This document shows positions 18,005 through 27,428 of a DNA stretch of 64,000 nt, in pieces. Both the position numbers and the translations under genes were made by a program. The DNA is from Chloroflexota bacterium (lineage in GTDB: Bacteria > Chloroflexota > Anaerolineae > Anaerolineales > Villigracilaceae). The DNA lies in the NCBI GenBank assembly GCA_019873655.1, contig JAIOAU010000009.1, forward strand, positions 34,703-98,702, in the 5' to 3' direction. Each line of letters begins with the position of its first letter. Positions within the stretch are counted from its first letter, which is position 1. Under the pieces are notes generated by a model. The model searched no databases. It saw only the letters and a list, made by a program, of their open reading frames with translations, and was not told where the DNA came from.

Positions 18005-18835
18005 CTAGAGGGCGCGCAACACGCCCCTCACGAGCGCCTCCAGTTTCGGGACCAACACCTTGCCTGCCTCCAGCACTTCTTCGTGAGTGGTCATGGTGTT
18101 GCCGTCCAAATTGGCCTTGTTGCTGATCCCGGAAAGACCGAGGACGCGCGTCCCGCCATGCCGCGCTACAATGACCTCTGGAACCGTGGACATTCCCACC
18201 GCGTCGGCACCAGCCAGGCGCAAGAAGCGCAAGTCGGCGGGAGTTTCAAACGACGGGCCGCTCAGGCCGACGTAGACCCCCTCTTTCAAGTCAATCCCCG
18301 CTGCGACCGCCGCCTGGCGCGCCAGCGCGCACAACTGGCGGTCATAGGCCTGACTCATATCGGGAAAGCGCGGCCCAAAGGCATCGAGGTTCGGGCCCAC
18401 CAGCGGATTCAGCCCCGCCATACAGGCCAGATTCAAATTGTCCAGAATCAGCATCACATCGCCGGGGTTGAAATCAGGGTTGATGGCCCCGGCCGCATTG
18501 GTGACAATCAAGATTTCCACCCCCAGGCGCTGCATGACGCGCACCGGCAGAGTCACCTGCGCCATGCTGTACCCCTCGTAGTAGTGAATGCGTCCCTGCA
18601 TGACCAGGACCGCCTGGCCCTCCAGAAAACCCGCCACCAGCCGGCCGGCATGACCCTGGACGGTGGACTGCGGCCAATCGGGCAAATCCTGGTAAGGAAA
18701 GACCTTCGGCTTCACCACCGCATCTGCCAGGCCGCCCAACCCCGTCCCCAGGATGATGCCCACGCGCGGCCCAAAGTCGAGGCCGGAACGCAACACACCG
18801 GCCAGGCGGTCGATGATTTCCATGGTAATCTGCAT
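18005..18835 (-). CDS. punA: Purine nucleoside phosphorylase, trimeric type
   Basis: A 276-aa cytosolic enzyme that splits inosine/guanosine with phosphate to base and ribose-1-phosphate. Family hallmarks: the phosphate loop GTGLGGLAD, QGHAGRLV, the substrate region NAAGAINPDFNPGDVMLI and GPSFETPADLRFL. The start at ATG 18835 has AGGAG 10 nt upstream; the frame upstream of it, to 18982, is non-coding and contains promoters. It heads the minus-strand run towards 16772 and is divergent from the HD-GYP gene. Confidence 0.94.
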   Translation of the reverse strand: MQITMEIIDRLAGVLRSGLDFGPRVGIILGTGLGGLADAVVKPKVFPYQDLPDWPQSTVQGHAGRLVAGFLEGQAVLVMQGRIHYYEGYSMAQVTLPVRVMQRLGVEILIVTNAAGAINPDFNPGDVMLILDNLNLACMAGLNPLVGPNLDAFGPRFPDMSQAYDRQLCALARQAAVAAGIDLKEGVYVGLSGPSFETPADLRFLRLAGADAVGMSTVPEVIVARHGGTRVLGLSGISNKANLDGNTMTTHEEVLEAGKVLVPKLEALVRGVLRAL

Positions 18836-18940
18836 AACATTGTCTCCTGTCGGCGCAGCGGACCGGAGCAAGAACCGGCTCGAACCGGGCCGCCGACCAT
18901 TTTGCATGCTCGCTGAATTATATCTCAACTCCCCGAAGCA

Positions 18941-18969
18941 TTGAAAATTATACCCTCCTGTGCTATGCT
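18941..18969 (+). promoter_or_regulatory. Promoter of HD-GYP gene, near-leaderless
   Basis: TTGAAA (18941-18946), 17-bp spacer, TATGCT (18964-18969). The expected transcript would begin around 18976, only a few bases before the ATG at 18981, where no good ribosome site is present. The opposite strand of the same region has two TATAAT boxes that could serve the phosphorylase gene. Confidence 0.5.
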
Positions 18970-18980
18970 TTGAGCAGACC

Positions 18981-21209
18981 ATGAAGGATTCTCATCCAAG
19001 CGCTTTTCCTCCGCCCAAACGCAACCACAGCCGTCTTCGCGAATGGTTGTCTCGTTTTACCCCTTTCTATAAAGAAAGACAAGCCCTGCTCGCCCGCATC
19101 GCTCTGCAGAACGAGCGCATCGAAGCCCTGACCGCTCTGCTGAGTTCCGACCGCCGCCGCCTGGCGCAAATCGGTCTGCTCAGCGATGTCATCCAGAATC
19201 TCAAAACCGTCCTCGATCAGCCTGTCGCCGCCCAATTGGTGGCCAATGCCATCCGGCGGGCCTTCGATTGTCCCCTCGTCTCCATCCTGTGCCTCGACGA
19301 AGAACACAAAGAGTTCGTCGCCCTGGCCATGGCCGGGCCTGCCCGTCACCTGATTCCCCCCTCCTACCGTCAGCCGGTCCAGCGCGGGTTGATCGGCCGC
19401 GTCTGGCGGCTGCGCATGACCCAGGTCGCCAACGACACCCGCCGCGACCCGGATTACATCGGCTTCAGCAGCGAAACGTTTCTTTCCGAACTCGTCGTTC
19501 CGCTCATCCAGCGCGGCGTGATCAAAGGGGTCCTGGTCCTCGACCACTACAATCCGGGCGCTTTCTCGAACACCGACATTGCCACCGTCGAAACCGTCGC
19601 CGAACAACTGGTGGAGGCCTGGGAACGCGCCGAGTATCATCAACGTCTGACCGAATTCATTCAGGCCGGCATCGCCCTCTCGACCATGCAAGACGCCCAA
19701 ACGGTCACCGAGCAAATCGCGGCCATCGTCCGGAAAACGCTCGACGCCCGTTTTGCCTTCGTCATCCTCATCGACCAAGAAGGCAGCCTGACCCGTCTGG
19801 CAACCAGCGGACAGGCGCCCGGTCTGGAACGCCTGCTGAGAAAAGCGCCCGAAAAAGACCCTCTCATTCAGGCGGTCATCAATACCCGCCAAATCCTGCG
19901 CCTGCGCGATTTCCAGCAGTCGCCTCTGGCCTCGCATTTGAAACCCGACCACGCGTCCTTGAAAAACCTGCTGGCTTTCCCGATCCGTCTCCAGGAACTG
20001 AGCATCGGCGTCATCCTGGCCTTTGGAAAGCGCGGCCAGCCGTCCTTCAACGAAAATGACGAGGCCCTCGCCAGCCTCATCGCCGCCCAGGCCGCCGCCG
20101 CCATCGAAAGCATCTGGCTCTACCAGGAACTGCGCAACACCCTCAGCACAACCACCCTCCTGTATCAATTGAGCATCCGCATCATGTTGAGCGAAGACAT
20201 CTCCAAAGCCGTCGAAGCGATTGCCGAAACCGCCTTGCGGCTGGGCAACGCCTCGATGGCCGGCATCGTCTTGCTCAGCCCCGAAGGCCAGATCGAAACC
20301 CAGGTGGAAGTAGACCCCGACGGCATCGAAACCGGGACCTCCCATCCAATGGCCCTGATCCGGCAAACGGTACAAACCGGCCAGACGATCATCCTCTCCG
20401 ACGACCGCTTCAGCAGCAAAGTGTGCATTCCCTTACAGACACAACGCCGCACCTACGGCGCCCTCTGGCTGGACATCCCCGAAGGACGCTGGTACAACTC
20501 CCGCTACGCCGCCAACCTGCAAACGCTCACCAACCAGGCAACGATCGCCCTGGAACGCCTGATCCTGCTCACCGAGACCCGCAACCAGGCCCTGCGCCTC
20601 GAGGCCGCCTACACAGACCTGGAAGCCAGTTACGACCAGACCCTGAACGCCCTGGTCTCCGCCCTCGACGCCCGCGATCGCGAAACCGAAGGGCACAGCG
20701 CCCGGGTCGCCCACATTGCCCGTCAACTGGGCCAAGAAATGGGCCTCACCGACGAGCAACTCAAAGTCCTGGAGCGCGGCGCCCTGCTCCACGACATCGG
20801 CAAGATCGGCATCAGCGATACCATCCTGCACAAAGCCGGCCCGCTAAACGCCGAGGAATGGGAGATTATGCGCACCCATCCGGAAATCGGCGCCCGAATC
20901 GTCGAAAAAGTGCCCGCCCTAAGCGAGACCCTGGACATCATCCGCTTTCACCAAGAGCGTTGGGATGGCAGCGGCTACCCGCTCGGCCTGACCGGCAATC
21001 GAATTCCCCTCCTGGCGCGCATTTTCGCCGTCGCCGACGCCTTCGACGCCCTGACCAGCGATCGCCCCTACCGCCCAGGCATCTCCGAAATGTACGCCTT
21101 GAACTACATTCGCTCCCAATCTGGAATCCTGTTCGACCCACAAGTCGTCGAAGTGTTCGAAAAACTCCTGCTCAGCGGCAAATTTAACGACTTCATTCCA
21201 GAATCATGA
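18981..21209 (+). CDS. GAF-domain HD-GYP cyclic-di-GMP phosphodiesterase
   Basis: A 742-aa soluble sensor-effector. A short coiled segment (30-70) leads to two clear GAF domains (about 70-215 and 225-380) and a third weaker one (390-530), a coiled linker, then the HD-GYP domain (560-742). The catalytic HD is at 604-605 in LLHDIGKIGIS, and the GYP motif reads HQERWDGSGYP. Known members hydrolyse cyclic di-GMP. ATG 18981 is chosen from the promoter position; a GTG at 18960 is in frame but lies upstream of the -10 box. The stop overlaps the start of the GGDEF gene (ATGA). Confidence 0.9.
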   Translation: MKDSHPSAFPPPKRNHSRLREWLSRFTPFYKERQALLARIALQNERIEALTALLSSDRRRLAQIGLLSDVIQNLKTVLDQPVAAQLVANAIRRAFDCPLVSILCLDEEHKEFVALAMAGPARHLIPPSYRQPVQRGLIGRVWRLRMTQVANDTRRDPDYIGFSSETFLSELVVPLIQRGVIKGVLVLDHYNPGAFSNTDIATVETVAEQLVEAWERAEYHQRLTEFIQAGIALSTMQDAQTVTEQIAAIVRKTLDARFAFVILIDQEGSLTRLATSGQAPGLERLLRKAPEKDPLIQAVINTRQILRLRDFQQSPLASHLKPDHASLKNLLAFPIRLQELSIGVILAFGKRGQPSFNENDEALASLIAAQAAAAIESIWLYQELRNTLSTTTLLYQLSIRIMLSEDISKAVEAIAETALRLGNASMAGIVLLSPEGQIETQVEVDPDGIETGTSHPMALIRQTVQTGQTIILSDDRFSSKVCIPLQTQRRTYGALWLDIPEGRWYNSRYAANLQTLTNQATIALERLILLTETRNQALRLEAAYTDLEASYDQTLNALVSALDARDRETEGHSARVAHIARQLGQEMGLTDEQLKVLERGALLHDIGKIGISDTILHKAGPLNAEEWEIMRTHPEIGARIVEKVPALSETLDIIRFHQERWDGSGYPLGLTGNRIPLLARIFAVADAFDALTSDRPYRPGISEMYALNYIRSQSGILFDPQVVEVFEKLLLSGKFNDFIPES

Positions 21210-22798
21210 ACATTCCGACCTCTCCTGGCAAAACCATCTTCGCTACCCGGCAGCGGACAAGCGGACTGTTGGCCGCCCTGGCGCTGGTCGTCCTCTTCTG
21301 GGGATCGCTGATCGCGTTCGGAGTCCTGCGCCAGGGACGAATTTCCCCAGAGGAGTATGGCCTGCTCTCGATCAGCGCAACCGGGATCATGTACGCAGTT
21401 TATCTGCTCTATTTTGTCATCCCGTTTTCTCCGCGCCGCAAATTGTGGGGTTGGCTGGTCGCCCTGGTCAGCAGCCTGAGTATCGGACTGTTGGTTCTGG
21501 TTTATCCCCCGGAACTGACCAGGATTCTTCCCTTGCTCACCATTCTGGCAGCCGTGCTGATCGCCATGGTCTCCGGCCGCCCGCCTGCTCATACAGCGAT
21601 TTTCATCGCCGGAGGAATCGCTCTATGGAATGATCCCTTCCCCGACCTTTCCTGGGGGCAGGCTCTGGCAGTCAGCCCGTACTTGATCGCGCTGGTCCTC
21701 GCAGAGACCATCATCCGCCTGCAAGACGCCAACAAAAAACATATCAACCGCCTGGAGACATTGAATAGTTTCGTGCGGCAGATTAGCGCTTCCATCGAGA
21801 TCGAACAGGTCATTTCCTCGCTGCACATTGCCATCCAGCGTTCTCTGAAAGCAGACACCTACTACGTCGCCTTTGTCAGAGGGCCCATGCTCCACTTGAG
21901 CATGCTCTACGATGATGGGGAATACTTTCATAACCTGGAAGTCCCCCTCGAAAACTCGCTGGCAGGAAAAGTGGCTACCGACCAGAAACCGCTTTTTCTG
22001 ACCAATTTAGTCAAAGAACAAAAGCGAACAGGCGTCACCTATGTCACGGTCGGCAAAGACAAAATCAACCTTTCCTGGATGGGTGCGCCCATCAAATTCG
22101 GCAACGGGCTGGTCGGCGCCCTGGCAGTCGCTTCCTACCAGGCGGCCGCTTTCGACGAGGCCGATTTCGAACTTCTCCAGAACCTGGCGCGGCAAGCCTC
22201 GATTGCGCTGGATAACGCCCATCACCACGCCGAAAGCGTCCAACAATCCCGGCTGGACAGCCTGACCAAAGCGTACAACCATGGTTACTTCCTGGAACTC
22301 TTGAATCAACAAGCAGTGGCTGCCCTGAACGGAAACGGCTTGTTGAGTCTCATCATGCTCGATATTGACCAGTTCAAACAATATAATGACCTCTACGGCC
22401 ACCTGGTCGGCGACCAGGTCTTGACGGCAATGACCGCATCCATCCAAAAGAATATCAAACAGACCGACGCCATCGGCCGCTGGGGAGGAGAAGAATTCGC
22501 CATCCTGCTGCCCAACGCCGACGGCGCCCAGGCCTGTGAGGTGGCAGTCCGCATCCGCGACACCGTCCGGGCGCTCGAAATCCACGACCGGGACGGGAAT
22601 CCCATTCCATCGCCGACCATCAGCCAGGGAGTCGCGGTCTTCCCCCTCGAAACGGACGACATTTTCAGGCTGATAGACCTGGCCGACCAGCGCTTGTACA
22701 TTGCGAAGGAACACGGCCGCGATCAGATCGAACCGCCCCCCACCCACTGGTCGCGCCTGCAATCGCCTAAGAATCCGCCCCCTTCAGAACCGTCTTGA
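21206..22798 (+). CDS. Membrane GAF-GGDEF diguanylate cyclase
   Basis: A 530-aa protein with about six hydrophobic helices (residues 20-170), a GAF domain (about 190-345) and a GGDEF domain (350-520). The active site is GGEEF (427-431), preceded by [16 protein letters not shown], so cyclic-di-GMP synthesis is likely. The inhibitory RxxD site is replaced by KQTD, suggesting weak product feedback. It is translationally coupled to the HD-GYP gene, giving an antagonistic pair from one transcript. Its last 32 bp overlap the 3' end of ltaE on the other strand. Confidence 0.92.
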   Translation: MNIPTSPGKTIFATRQRTSGLLAALALVVLFWGSLIAFGVLRQGRISPEEYGLLSISATGIMYAVYLLYFVIPFSPRRKLWGWLVALVSSLSIGLLVLVYPPELTRILPLLTILAAVLIAMVSGRPPAHTAIFIAGGIALWNDPFPDLSWGQALAVSPYLIALVLAETIIRLQDANKKHINRLETLNSFVRQISASIEIEQVISSLHIAIQRSLKADTYYVAFVRGPMLHLSMLYDDGEYFHNLEVPLENSLAGKVATDQKPLFLTNLVKEQKRTGVTYVTVGKDKINLSWMGAPIKFGNGLVGALAVASYQAAAFDEADFELLQNLARQASIALDNAHHHAESVQQSRLDSLTKAYNHGYFLELLNQQAVAALNGNGLLSLIMLDIDQFKQYNDLYGHLVGDQVLTAMTASIQKNIKQTDAIGRWGGEEFAILLPNADGAQACEVAVRIRDTVRALEIHDRDGNPIPSPTISQGVAVFPLETDDIFRLIDLADQRLYIAKEHGRDQIEPPPTHWSRLQSPKNPPPSEPS

Positions 22799-23816
22799 AC
22801 GCCTCGACCGCCCGGGCGACCCCGGCGTCGTCCACCCAATAGTGAGTGACCAGGCGGAACTGGCGCGCGCCGGTCACGCCGACCAGGACGCCGCGGGCGC
22901 GCAGCCGCTCGGCGACCTCGCGAGTCGAAAGGGGAACCGAGTCCTCCACCGCGACAAAAACCATGTTCGTCGCCGGCATCCCCAGCGGCAGATTCAAGCC
23001 GGGGATGTCCGCCAGGCCCTCCGCCAGCCGCCGGGCGCGGACGTGGTCCTCCGCCAGGCGCTCGACCATCGTTTCGAGCGCGACGATTCCGGCCGCGGCC
23101 AGGATTCCCGCCTGGCGCATTCCCCCGCCCAACACCTTGCGGATGCGATGCGCTTTGCGGATGAAATCGGCCGAACCGCACAACACCGAACCCACCGGCG
23201 CGCACAACCCCTTGCTCAGACAGAACGTCACCGAATCGACCGGCGCAGCCAGGTCGCGGGCCGCCACGCCCAGCGCCGCGGCCGCGTTGAACAGCCGCGC
23301 CCCGTCCAGATGAACGGCCAGGCCGCGGGCGTGGACCAGGTCGGCCACAGCGCGGGTATATTCGACCGTCTGAAACACGCCGCCACAGCGATTGTGGGTG
23401 TTCTCCAGGCAAACCAGCCGGCTGACCGGCGCGTGGACATCGTCCGGGCGGATGGCGGCCTCGATGTCCGCCAGCGCCAGCGAACCGTCGGGCTGATTGG
23501 GCAACTGACAGGAATGCACGCCTCCCAGGGCCGAAATCCCTCCCGCCTCGAACAAGAAAGTGTGCGCCTTGTTGCCCAAAATGACTTCGTCGCCGCGGCC
23601 GCAGTGCGCCAGCACCGCCGCCAGATTGCCCATCGTCCCCGAAGGCACGAACAGGGCCGCCTCCTTGCCGAGCATGGCCGCCGCCATCTCTTGCAGCCGG
23701 TTGACGGTCGGGTCCTCGCCGTAGACGTCATCGCCGACCTCGGCGCGGGCCATCGCCTCGCGCATCGCCGGCGTGGGATGGGTGACGGTATCCGAGCGCA
23801 AATCGACGAATTCCAT
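22767..23816 (-). CDS. ltaE: Low-specificity L-threonine aldolase
   Basis: A 349-aa PLP enzyme cleaving threonine/allo-threonine to glycine and acetaldehyde. It begins with the family N-terminus [13 protein letters not shown], has the conserved [15 protein letters not shown], and the PLP lysine lies in [18 protein letters not shown] lies 7 nt before the ATG. It follows rluD by 3 bp and is the last gene of the alr-lspA-rluD-ltaE run. Confidence 0.94.
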   Translation of the reverse strand: MEFVDLRSDTVTHPTPAMREAMARAEVGDDVYGEDPTVNRLQEMAAAMLGKEAALFVPSGTMGNLAAVLAHCGRGDEVILGNKAHTFLFEAGGISALGGVHSCQLPNQPDGSLALADIEAAIRPDDVHAPVSRLVCLENTHNRCGGVFQTVEYTRAVADLVHARGLAVHLDGARLFNAAAALGVAARDLAAPVDSVTFCLSKGLCAPVGSVLCGSADFIRKAHRIRKVLGGGMRQAGILAAAGIVALETMVERLAEDHVRARRLAEGLADIPGLNLPLGMPATNMVFVAVEDSVPLSTREVAERLRARGVLVGVTGARQFRLVTHYWVDDAGVARAVEAFKTVLKGADS

Positions 23817-23819
23817 GGT

Positions 23820-24749
23820 TCACTCCTGAGATTGACGCAATTGCTCTAACACGGCCTGCAATTCGGGCGGAAGCGGAGACTCGAAAGACCGCGCCTGCTC
23901 CTCGCCCGGCAAGCGAATCGTCAGCCGATGGGCGTGCAGGAAGTGGCGCGTCAGCGGCAGGGTGGGTTTGCGCCGCCCATAGACCGTATCCCCGGCCACC
24001 GGACAGCCCAGAAAGGCCAGATGGACGCGAATCTGATGCGTGCGGCCGGTGCGCGGATGGACCTCCAGCAAGGTGTGACGCTCGAACCTTTCCAGCGTCC
24101 GGTACTCGCTGACTGCCTCGCGCCCCTGCCCGGCCGGAACGACTGCCATCAATTTGCGGTGAACGGTATTCCGCCCGATGGGCGCTTCCACCCGCCCGAC
24201 CGGGGTCGGCGGCGCGCCGTCCACCAGCGCCAGATAGACCTTGTCCACCGTCCGGCTGCGGAACTGGTCCTGCAGCCAGCGGTGAGCGCGTTCGTTCTTG
24301 GCGATGACGATCAGGCCGGAGGTGTCCTTGTCCAGGCGGTGGACGATGCCAGGCCGCTCCTCGCCGCCGACGCCCTCCAGGTCGGGCGCGTGCCCGAGCG
24401 CGGCGTGGACCAGCGTGCCGCGATCATGCCCCGGCGAAGGATGCACGACCATCCCGGCCGGCTTGTCCACAATCAACAAATCCTGATTCTCGAAAACCAC
24501 CGTCAGGGGGATATTCTCCCCCACCAGACCGGTCGGCGCGGGCGGCGGAATGCGCACCTCGACCCGCGCCCCCGGCTCGAGGTCCCGGCCGGCTTTGGTG
24601 ACCAGGAGGCCGTCGACGCGCACGAAACCGTCGCGAATCAGCCCTTGCAGGCGCGAGCGCGAAAATTCCGGCAGGCAAGCGGTCAGGAAGACGTCCAACC
24701 GCTCCGGCTGCGGCCCCGCAAACGTAAACGTCTCCAGCCGATCGCTCAT
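23820..24749 (-). CDS. rluD: Ribosomal large-subunit pseudouridine synthase, RluD type
   Basis: A 309-aa enzyme. An N-terminal S4 RNA-binding domain (about 15-75) is followed by the pseudouridine synthase core with catalytic Asp140 in GIVHRLDKDTSG. Further motifs are HPRTGRTHQIRVHLA and GDTVYG. RluD-type enzymes modify helix 69 of 23S rRNA; RluA/RluC relatives have other targets, so specificity is inferred from the S4 domain and length. The start at 24749 overlaps the lspA stop by 4 bp, while the longer open frame (to 25217) lies inside lspA. Confidence 0.92.
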   Translation of the reverse strand: MSDRLETFTFAGPQPERLDVFLTACLPEFSRSRLQGLIRDGFVRVDGLLVTKAGRDLEPGARVEVRIPPPAPTGLVGENIPLTVVFENQDLLIVDKPAGMVVHPSPGHDRGTLVHAALGHAPDLEGVGGEERPGIVHRLDKDTSGLIVIAKNERAHRWLQDQFRSRTVDKVYLALVDGAPPTPVGRVEAPIGRNTVHRKLMAVVPAGQGREAVSEYRTLERFERHTLLEVHPRTGRTHQIRVHLAFLGCPVAGDTVYGRRKPTLPLTRHFLHAHRLTIRLPGEEQARSFESPLPPELQAVLEQLRQSQE

Positions 24750-25354
24750 TCTTCCTCGACGATTTCGGCCCAAGACGGTTCGTCCAGCGGCCGACGGGCC
24801 TTCTGCACAGCGCGTTCGCGCAGGTACATGCCCAACACCAGAATTGCCACGCCGAGCGTGATCGAAGAGTCGGCAATGTTGAAGACGGCGAAGTTCCCAA
24901 CCGAAATGAAATCCGTCACCCGGCCGTCGAAGCGCAGACGGTCGATCAGGTTGCCGACCGCCCCGCCCAACTGCAGGCTGAGGGCGATCCGCAGGTACCA
25001 CTCCTGCCGCGGCACGCGCCAGAAGAAATAGATAATCGCCGCGGAAACGAAGACGGCCAGAATCATAAAGAGCAGACTGCCATCCTTGAAAAAGCCAAAG
25101 GCCGAGCCGGTATTGTACCAGTGACGGATACGCGCATACGGCAGCAGCCACTCCAGGCCGGGCGGCAGCCAGTCGCCCCCCAGCGGGATGTGGGCGCGCA
25201 CCAACTCTTTCGTCCATTGATCGAGGCCCACCGAGGCGCCGGCGACCGAAAAGAGAAACAGATACGCCGTCCCATGCTCTCGCAAGAACAGAACGACCTT
25301 TTTCCAGGCGACCTCGAACCAGGTTGTTTTCACGGGCGAGAATGATTCATTCAT
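24746..25354 (-). CDS. lspA: Signal peptidase II
   Basis: A 202-aa membrane aspartic protease that removes signal peptides from lipidated prolipoproteins. Catalytic Asp148 is in GRVTDFISVG and Asp162 in VFNIADSSITLGV; GGAVGNLIDRL is also conserved. Four hydrophobic helices are visible. A basic N-terminal extension of about 25 residues precedes the first helix. It works after Lgt (9704-10906), which lies in another transcription unit. Both ends overlap neighbours by 4 bp. Confidence 0.95.
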   Translation of the reverse strand: MNESFSPVKTTWFEVAWKKVVLFLREHGTAYLFLFSVAGASVGLDQWTKELVRAHIPLGGDWLPPGLEWLLPYARIRHWYNTGSAFGFFKDGSLLFMILAVFVSAAIIYFFWRVPRQEWYLRIALSLQLGGAVGNLIDRLRFDGRVTDFISVGNFAVFNIADSSITLGVAILVLGMYLRERAVQKARRPLDEPSWAEIVEEE

Positions 25355-26508
25355 TGAGAATCCTGTATGTAGAGACGCGGGACGCGCGTGTTGATGTTGG
25401 TGAGAATTTCATAGGGGATAGTGCCGGCCCATTCGGCCAGGTCTTCGGCGCTGATCTGTTCGCCGTCGGCCTCGCCCAGCAAAATCACCTCGTCCCCATT
25501 GTACGCCGAGTCCGATTCGATGTTGACCATCATCTGGTCCATGCAAATCCGCCCGATCTGGGGATAGCGGCGGCCGCGAATCAACACCTGAGCGCGGTTG
25601 GACATGCTGCGGAAGTAGCCGTCTCCGTAGCCGACCGGCACCGTCACGACGCGCACCGGGTGATCAGACTGCCAGGTGGACCCGTAACTGACCGGATGCC
25701 CCGGCTGGACCACCTTGAAATAGACCACCCGCGACTTCCACGCCAGCGCCGGCCGGACCTCGATCCGGCGCGGCGTGTGCGGAGAGGGGTACACCCCGTA
25801 GAGCAAAATCCCCGGGCGGACCATGTCGAAGTGGCTTTCGGGCAGGCTCAGCAGGGCCGCCGAATTGGCCATGTGGCGCAGCGGCGGCATAGGCAGCGAA
25901 TGACGCTCGTAGAAATGCAGCACTTCCTGGAAGCGTTCGAGTTGCAGCCGGGCGTGACTCAAGTCCGCCGCGTCGGCGTTGGCGAAGTGAGAAAAAATGC
26001 CTTCCACCTCCACGTTGCGGCAACAGCGGACGGCCGCCTCCTGCAAAGTGTGGGCATTGTAATAATGAACGCCGATGCGCTCCATGCCGGTGTCGATCTT
26101 GAGATGCACCCTGGCCCGCACGCCCATCTGTTGGGCGGCGGCGTCGATTTGCTCCAGCCGCTCGACCGAGGGCGCGGTCAGAGTCAAATCATATTCCAGG
26201 TACTTTGGAATCTGATTGCCCCAGATTCCGCCCAATACCAGGATGGGAGCGCGCACGCCCAGCCGGCGCAACAAAATCCCCTCCTCCAGCACCGCCACGC
26301 CGATGTAATCCACCAGCGGCGAGAGGAATTTCGCCACCTCGGCCAGGCCGTGTCCATACGCATTCGCCTTCAGGATGGGCATGATCTTGGCGGGATGCAC
26401 CCAGGCCCGGATGGCCTCCAGATTGGCCCGCAGGCGGCTCAGATTCACCTCGGCCCAGGTGGCGCGCACGCCCTCGTCATTGGCGATGGTCGATTCGTTG
26501 ATGCGCAT
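25351..26508 (-). CDS. alr: Alanine racemase
   Basis: A 385-aa PLP enzyme making D-alanine for peptidoglycan. The PLP lysine is K47 in ILKANAYGHG, and the catalytic tyrosine lies in the PVGYGDGY region followed by GRICMDQMMV. The start MRINESTIAN has a 15-residue extension before the TWAEVNLSRLRANL core. A TAGAAT box lies just upstream of the ATG. It is the first gene of a four-gene minus-strand operon and is divergent from the tRNA-Lys gene. Confidence 0.95.
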   Translation of the reverse strand: MRINESTIANDEGVRATWAEVNLSRLRANLEAIRAWVHPAKIMPILKANAYGHGLAEVAKFLSPLVDYIGVAVLEEGILLRRLGVRAPILVLGGIWGNQIPKYLEYDLTLTAPSVERLEQIDAAAQQMGVRARVHLKIDTGMERIGVHYYNAHTLQEAAVRCCRNVEVEGIFSHFANADAADLSHARLQLERFQEVLHFYERHSLPMPPLRHMANSAALLSLPESHFDMVRPGILLYGVYPSPHTPRRIEVRPALAWKSRVVYFKVVQPGHPVSYGSTWQSDHPVRVVTVPVGYGDGYFRSMSNRAQVLIRGRRYPQIGRICMDQMMVNIESDSAYNGDEVILLGEADGEQISAEDLAEWAGTIPYEILTNINTRVPRLYIQDSQ

Positions 26509-26591
26509 GGACGCTATTCTACCCGATTTGTCGCCTTGTCATCACCCGACTGGCAGGATTGCCGAAGGCAAAAGATTGTCCGCAGAAATGA

Positions 26592-26619
26592 TTGACACTT
26601 CCTCCCTTTGCGGTATAAT
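26592..26619 (+). promoter_or_regulatory. Perfect-consensus promoter of tRNA-Lys
   Basis: TTGACA (26592-26597) and TATAAT (26614-26619), both perfect, with a 16-bp spacer. The tRNA begins 13 bp downstream. Confidence 0.85.
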
Positions 26620-26631
26620 CCCAGTCCGCAA

Positions 26632-26705
26632 GGCCGACTAGCTCAATACGGCAGAGCAGCTGACTCTTAATCAGTTGGTTCAGGGTTCGAGTCCCTGGTC
26701 GGTCA
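26632..26705 (+). tRNA. tRNA-Lys (anticodon CTT)
   Basis: The acceptor stem GGCCGAC/GTCGGTC has one G-U pair. The D arm carries TAGCTC...GAGC, the anticodon loop is CTCTTAA with CTT, and the T arm is CAGGG/TTCGAGT/CCCTG. The discriminator is A, and CCA is not encoded. Confidence 0.93.
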
Positions 26706-26713
26706 CAGAATCC

Positions 26714-26741
26714 ATCCCCGGCTGACGGGGATTTTTATTTT
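26714..26741 (+). terminator. Terminator after tRNA-Lys
   Basis: ATCCCC (26714-26719) pairs with GGGGAT (26727-26732) and is followed by TTTTATTTT. Confidence 0.8.
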
Positions 26742-26963
26742 CGAGCGTTCCAGGCATGGTTGGAATGAGCGTTTCGCCCATTGGTTTGCATCGAACTGCA
26801 CGTCTGCGCAACCCCATTAGAACCATTCGTGCAATTCGATGCTCGATTTTCCTGGATCGAAGGATATTTTGCCCCCAATATCAGATAAAATAACGCTTGC
26901 AGTCGTTCCTCGCCAGGAGATCTGCGCCTCCAGGCAAGGACAGCGCCCGCACGAGGAGACCCC
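26742..26963 (+). other. Leader region upstream of CBS operon
   Basis: No gene is seen. A TAAAAT box lies near 26884-26889 without a clear -35. An imperfect hairpin of 13 bp with two mismatches (about 26906-26940) sits between it and the ribosome site GAGGAG, so the transcript leader may be structured. Confidence 0.35.
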
Positions 26964-27428
26964 ATGATTATCCGCGATTGCATGAAATCGAACGTCGTTT
27001 CGATCCCTTCCACGACCACCATTCTGGAAGCCGCGGCGGTCTTCGTCAAGCGGCGCGTCGGCATCCTGCCGGTGGTGGACGAGAGCGGCAAGCCGATCGG
27101 CGTCATCCGCATAGGCGATCTGCTCACGCTGGAACTGCCCGACTTCGTCCATCTGGTGCAGGACCTGGATTTCGTCCACGACTTCGGCGCGGTGGAGACC
27201 ACCCGCCCCGACCGCCAGTTGCTGCTCCAGCCGGTGACGACGCTCATGAAGCCCATCCAGGCCATCGAAGAGACCAGCGGCCTGCTGCGCGCCTATGCCC
27301 GGATGCTCCAAGATAACTTATACGACTTACCGGTCGTGGACGCCTCCGGCAAACTGGTCGGAATCGTCTCGCGCGTCGACATCGGCGCGGCCGTCCTTTC
27401 CCTGTGGTCTGCCAAAGAGAAGAGATGA
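26964..27428 (+). CDS. CBS-domain pair protein
   Basis: A 154-aa protein made of two CBS domains (about 1-58 and 88-148), each with the VGILPVVDESGKPIGVI or YDLPVVDASGKLVGIV core. Such Bateman modules bind adenine nucleotides and tune enzymes or transporters. GAGGAG precedes the ATG. Its stop overlaps the start of the permease gene (ATGA), so it is a likely cytosolic regulator of that transporter. Confidence 0.9.
   Translation: MIIRDCMKSNVVSIPSTTTILEAAAVFVKRRVGILPVVDESGKPIGVIRIGDLLTLELPDFVHLVQDLDFVHDFGAVETTRPDRQLLLQPVTTLMKPIQAIEETSGLLRAYARMLQDNLYDLPVVDASGKLVGIVSRVDIGAAVLSLWSAKEKR

Noticed and set aside
26906..26940. Riboswitch upstream of the CBS operon
   Set aside because: Only one imperfect hairpin is visible and no known riboswitch core could be recognised; kept only as a leader-region note.
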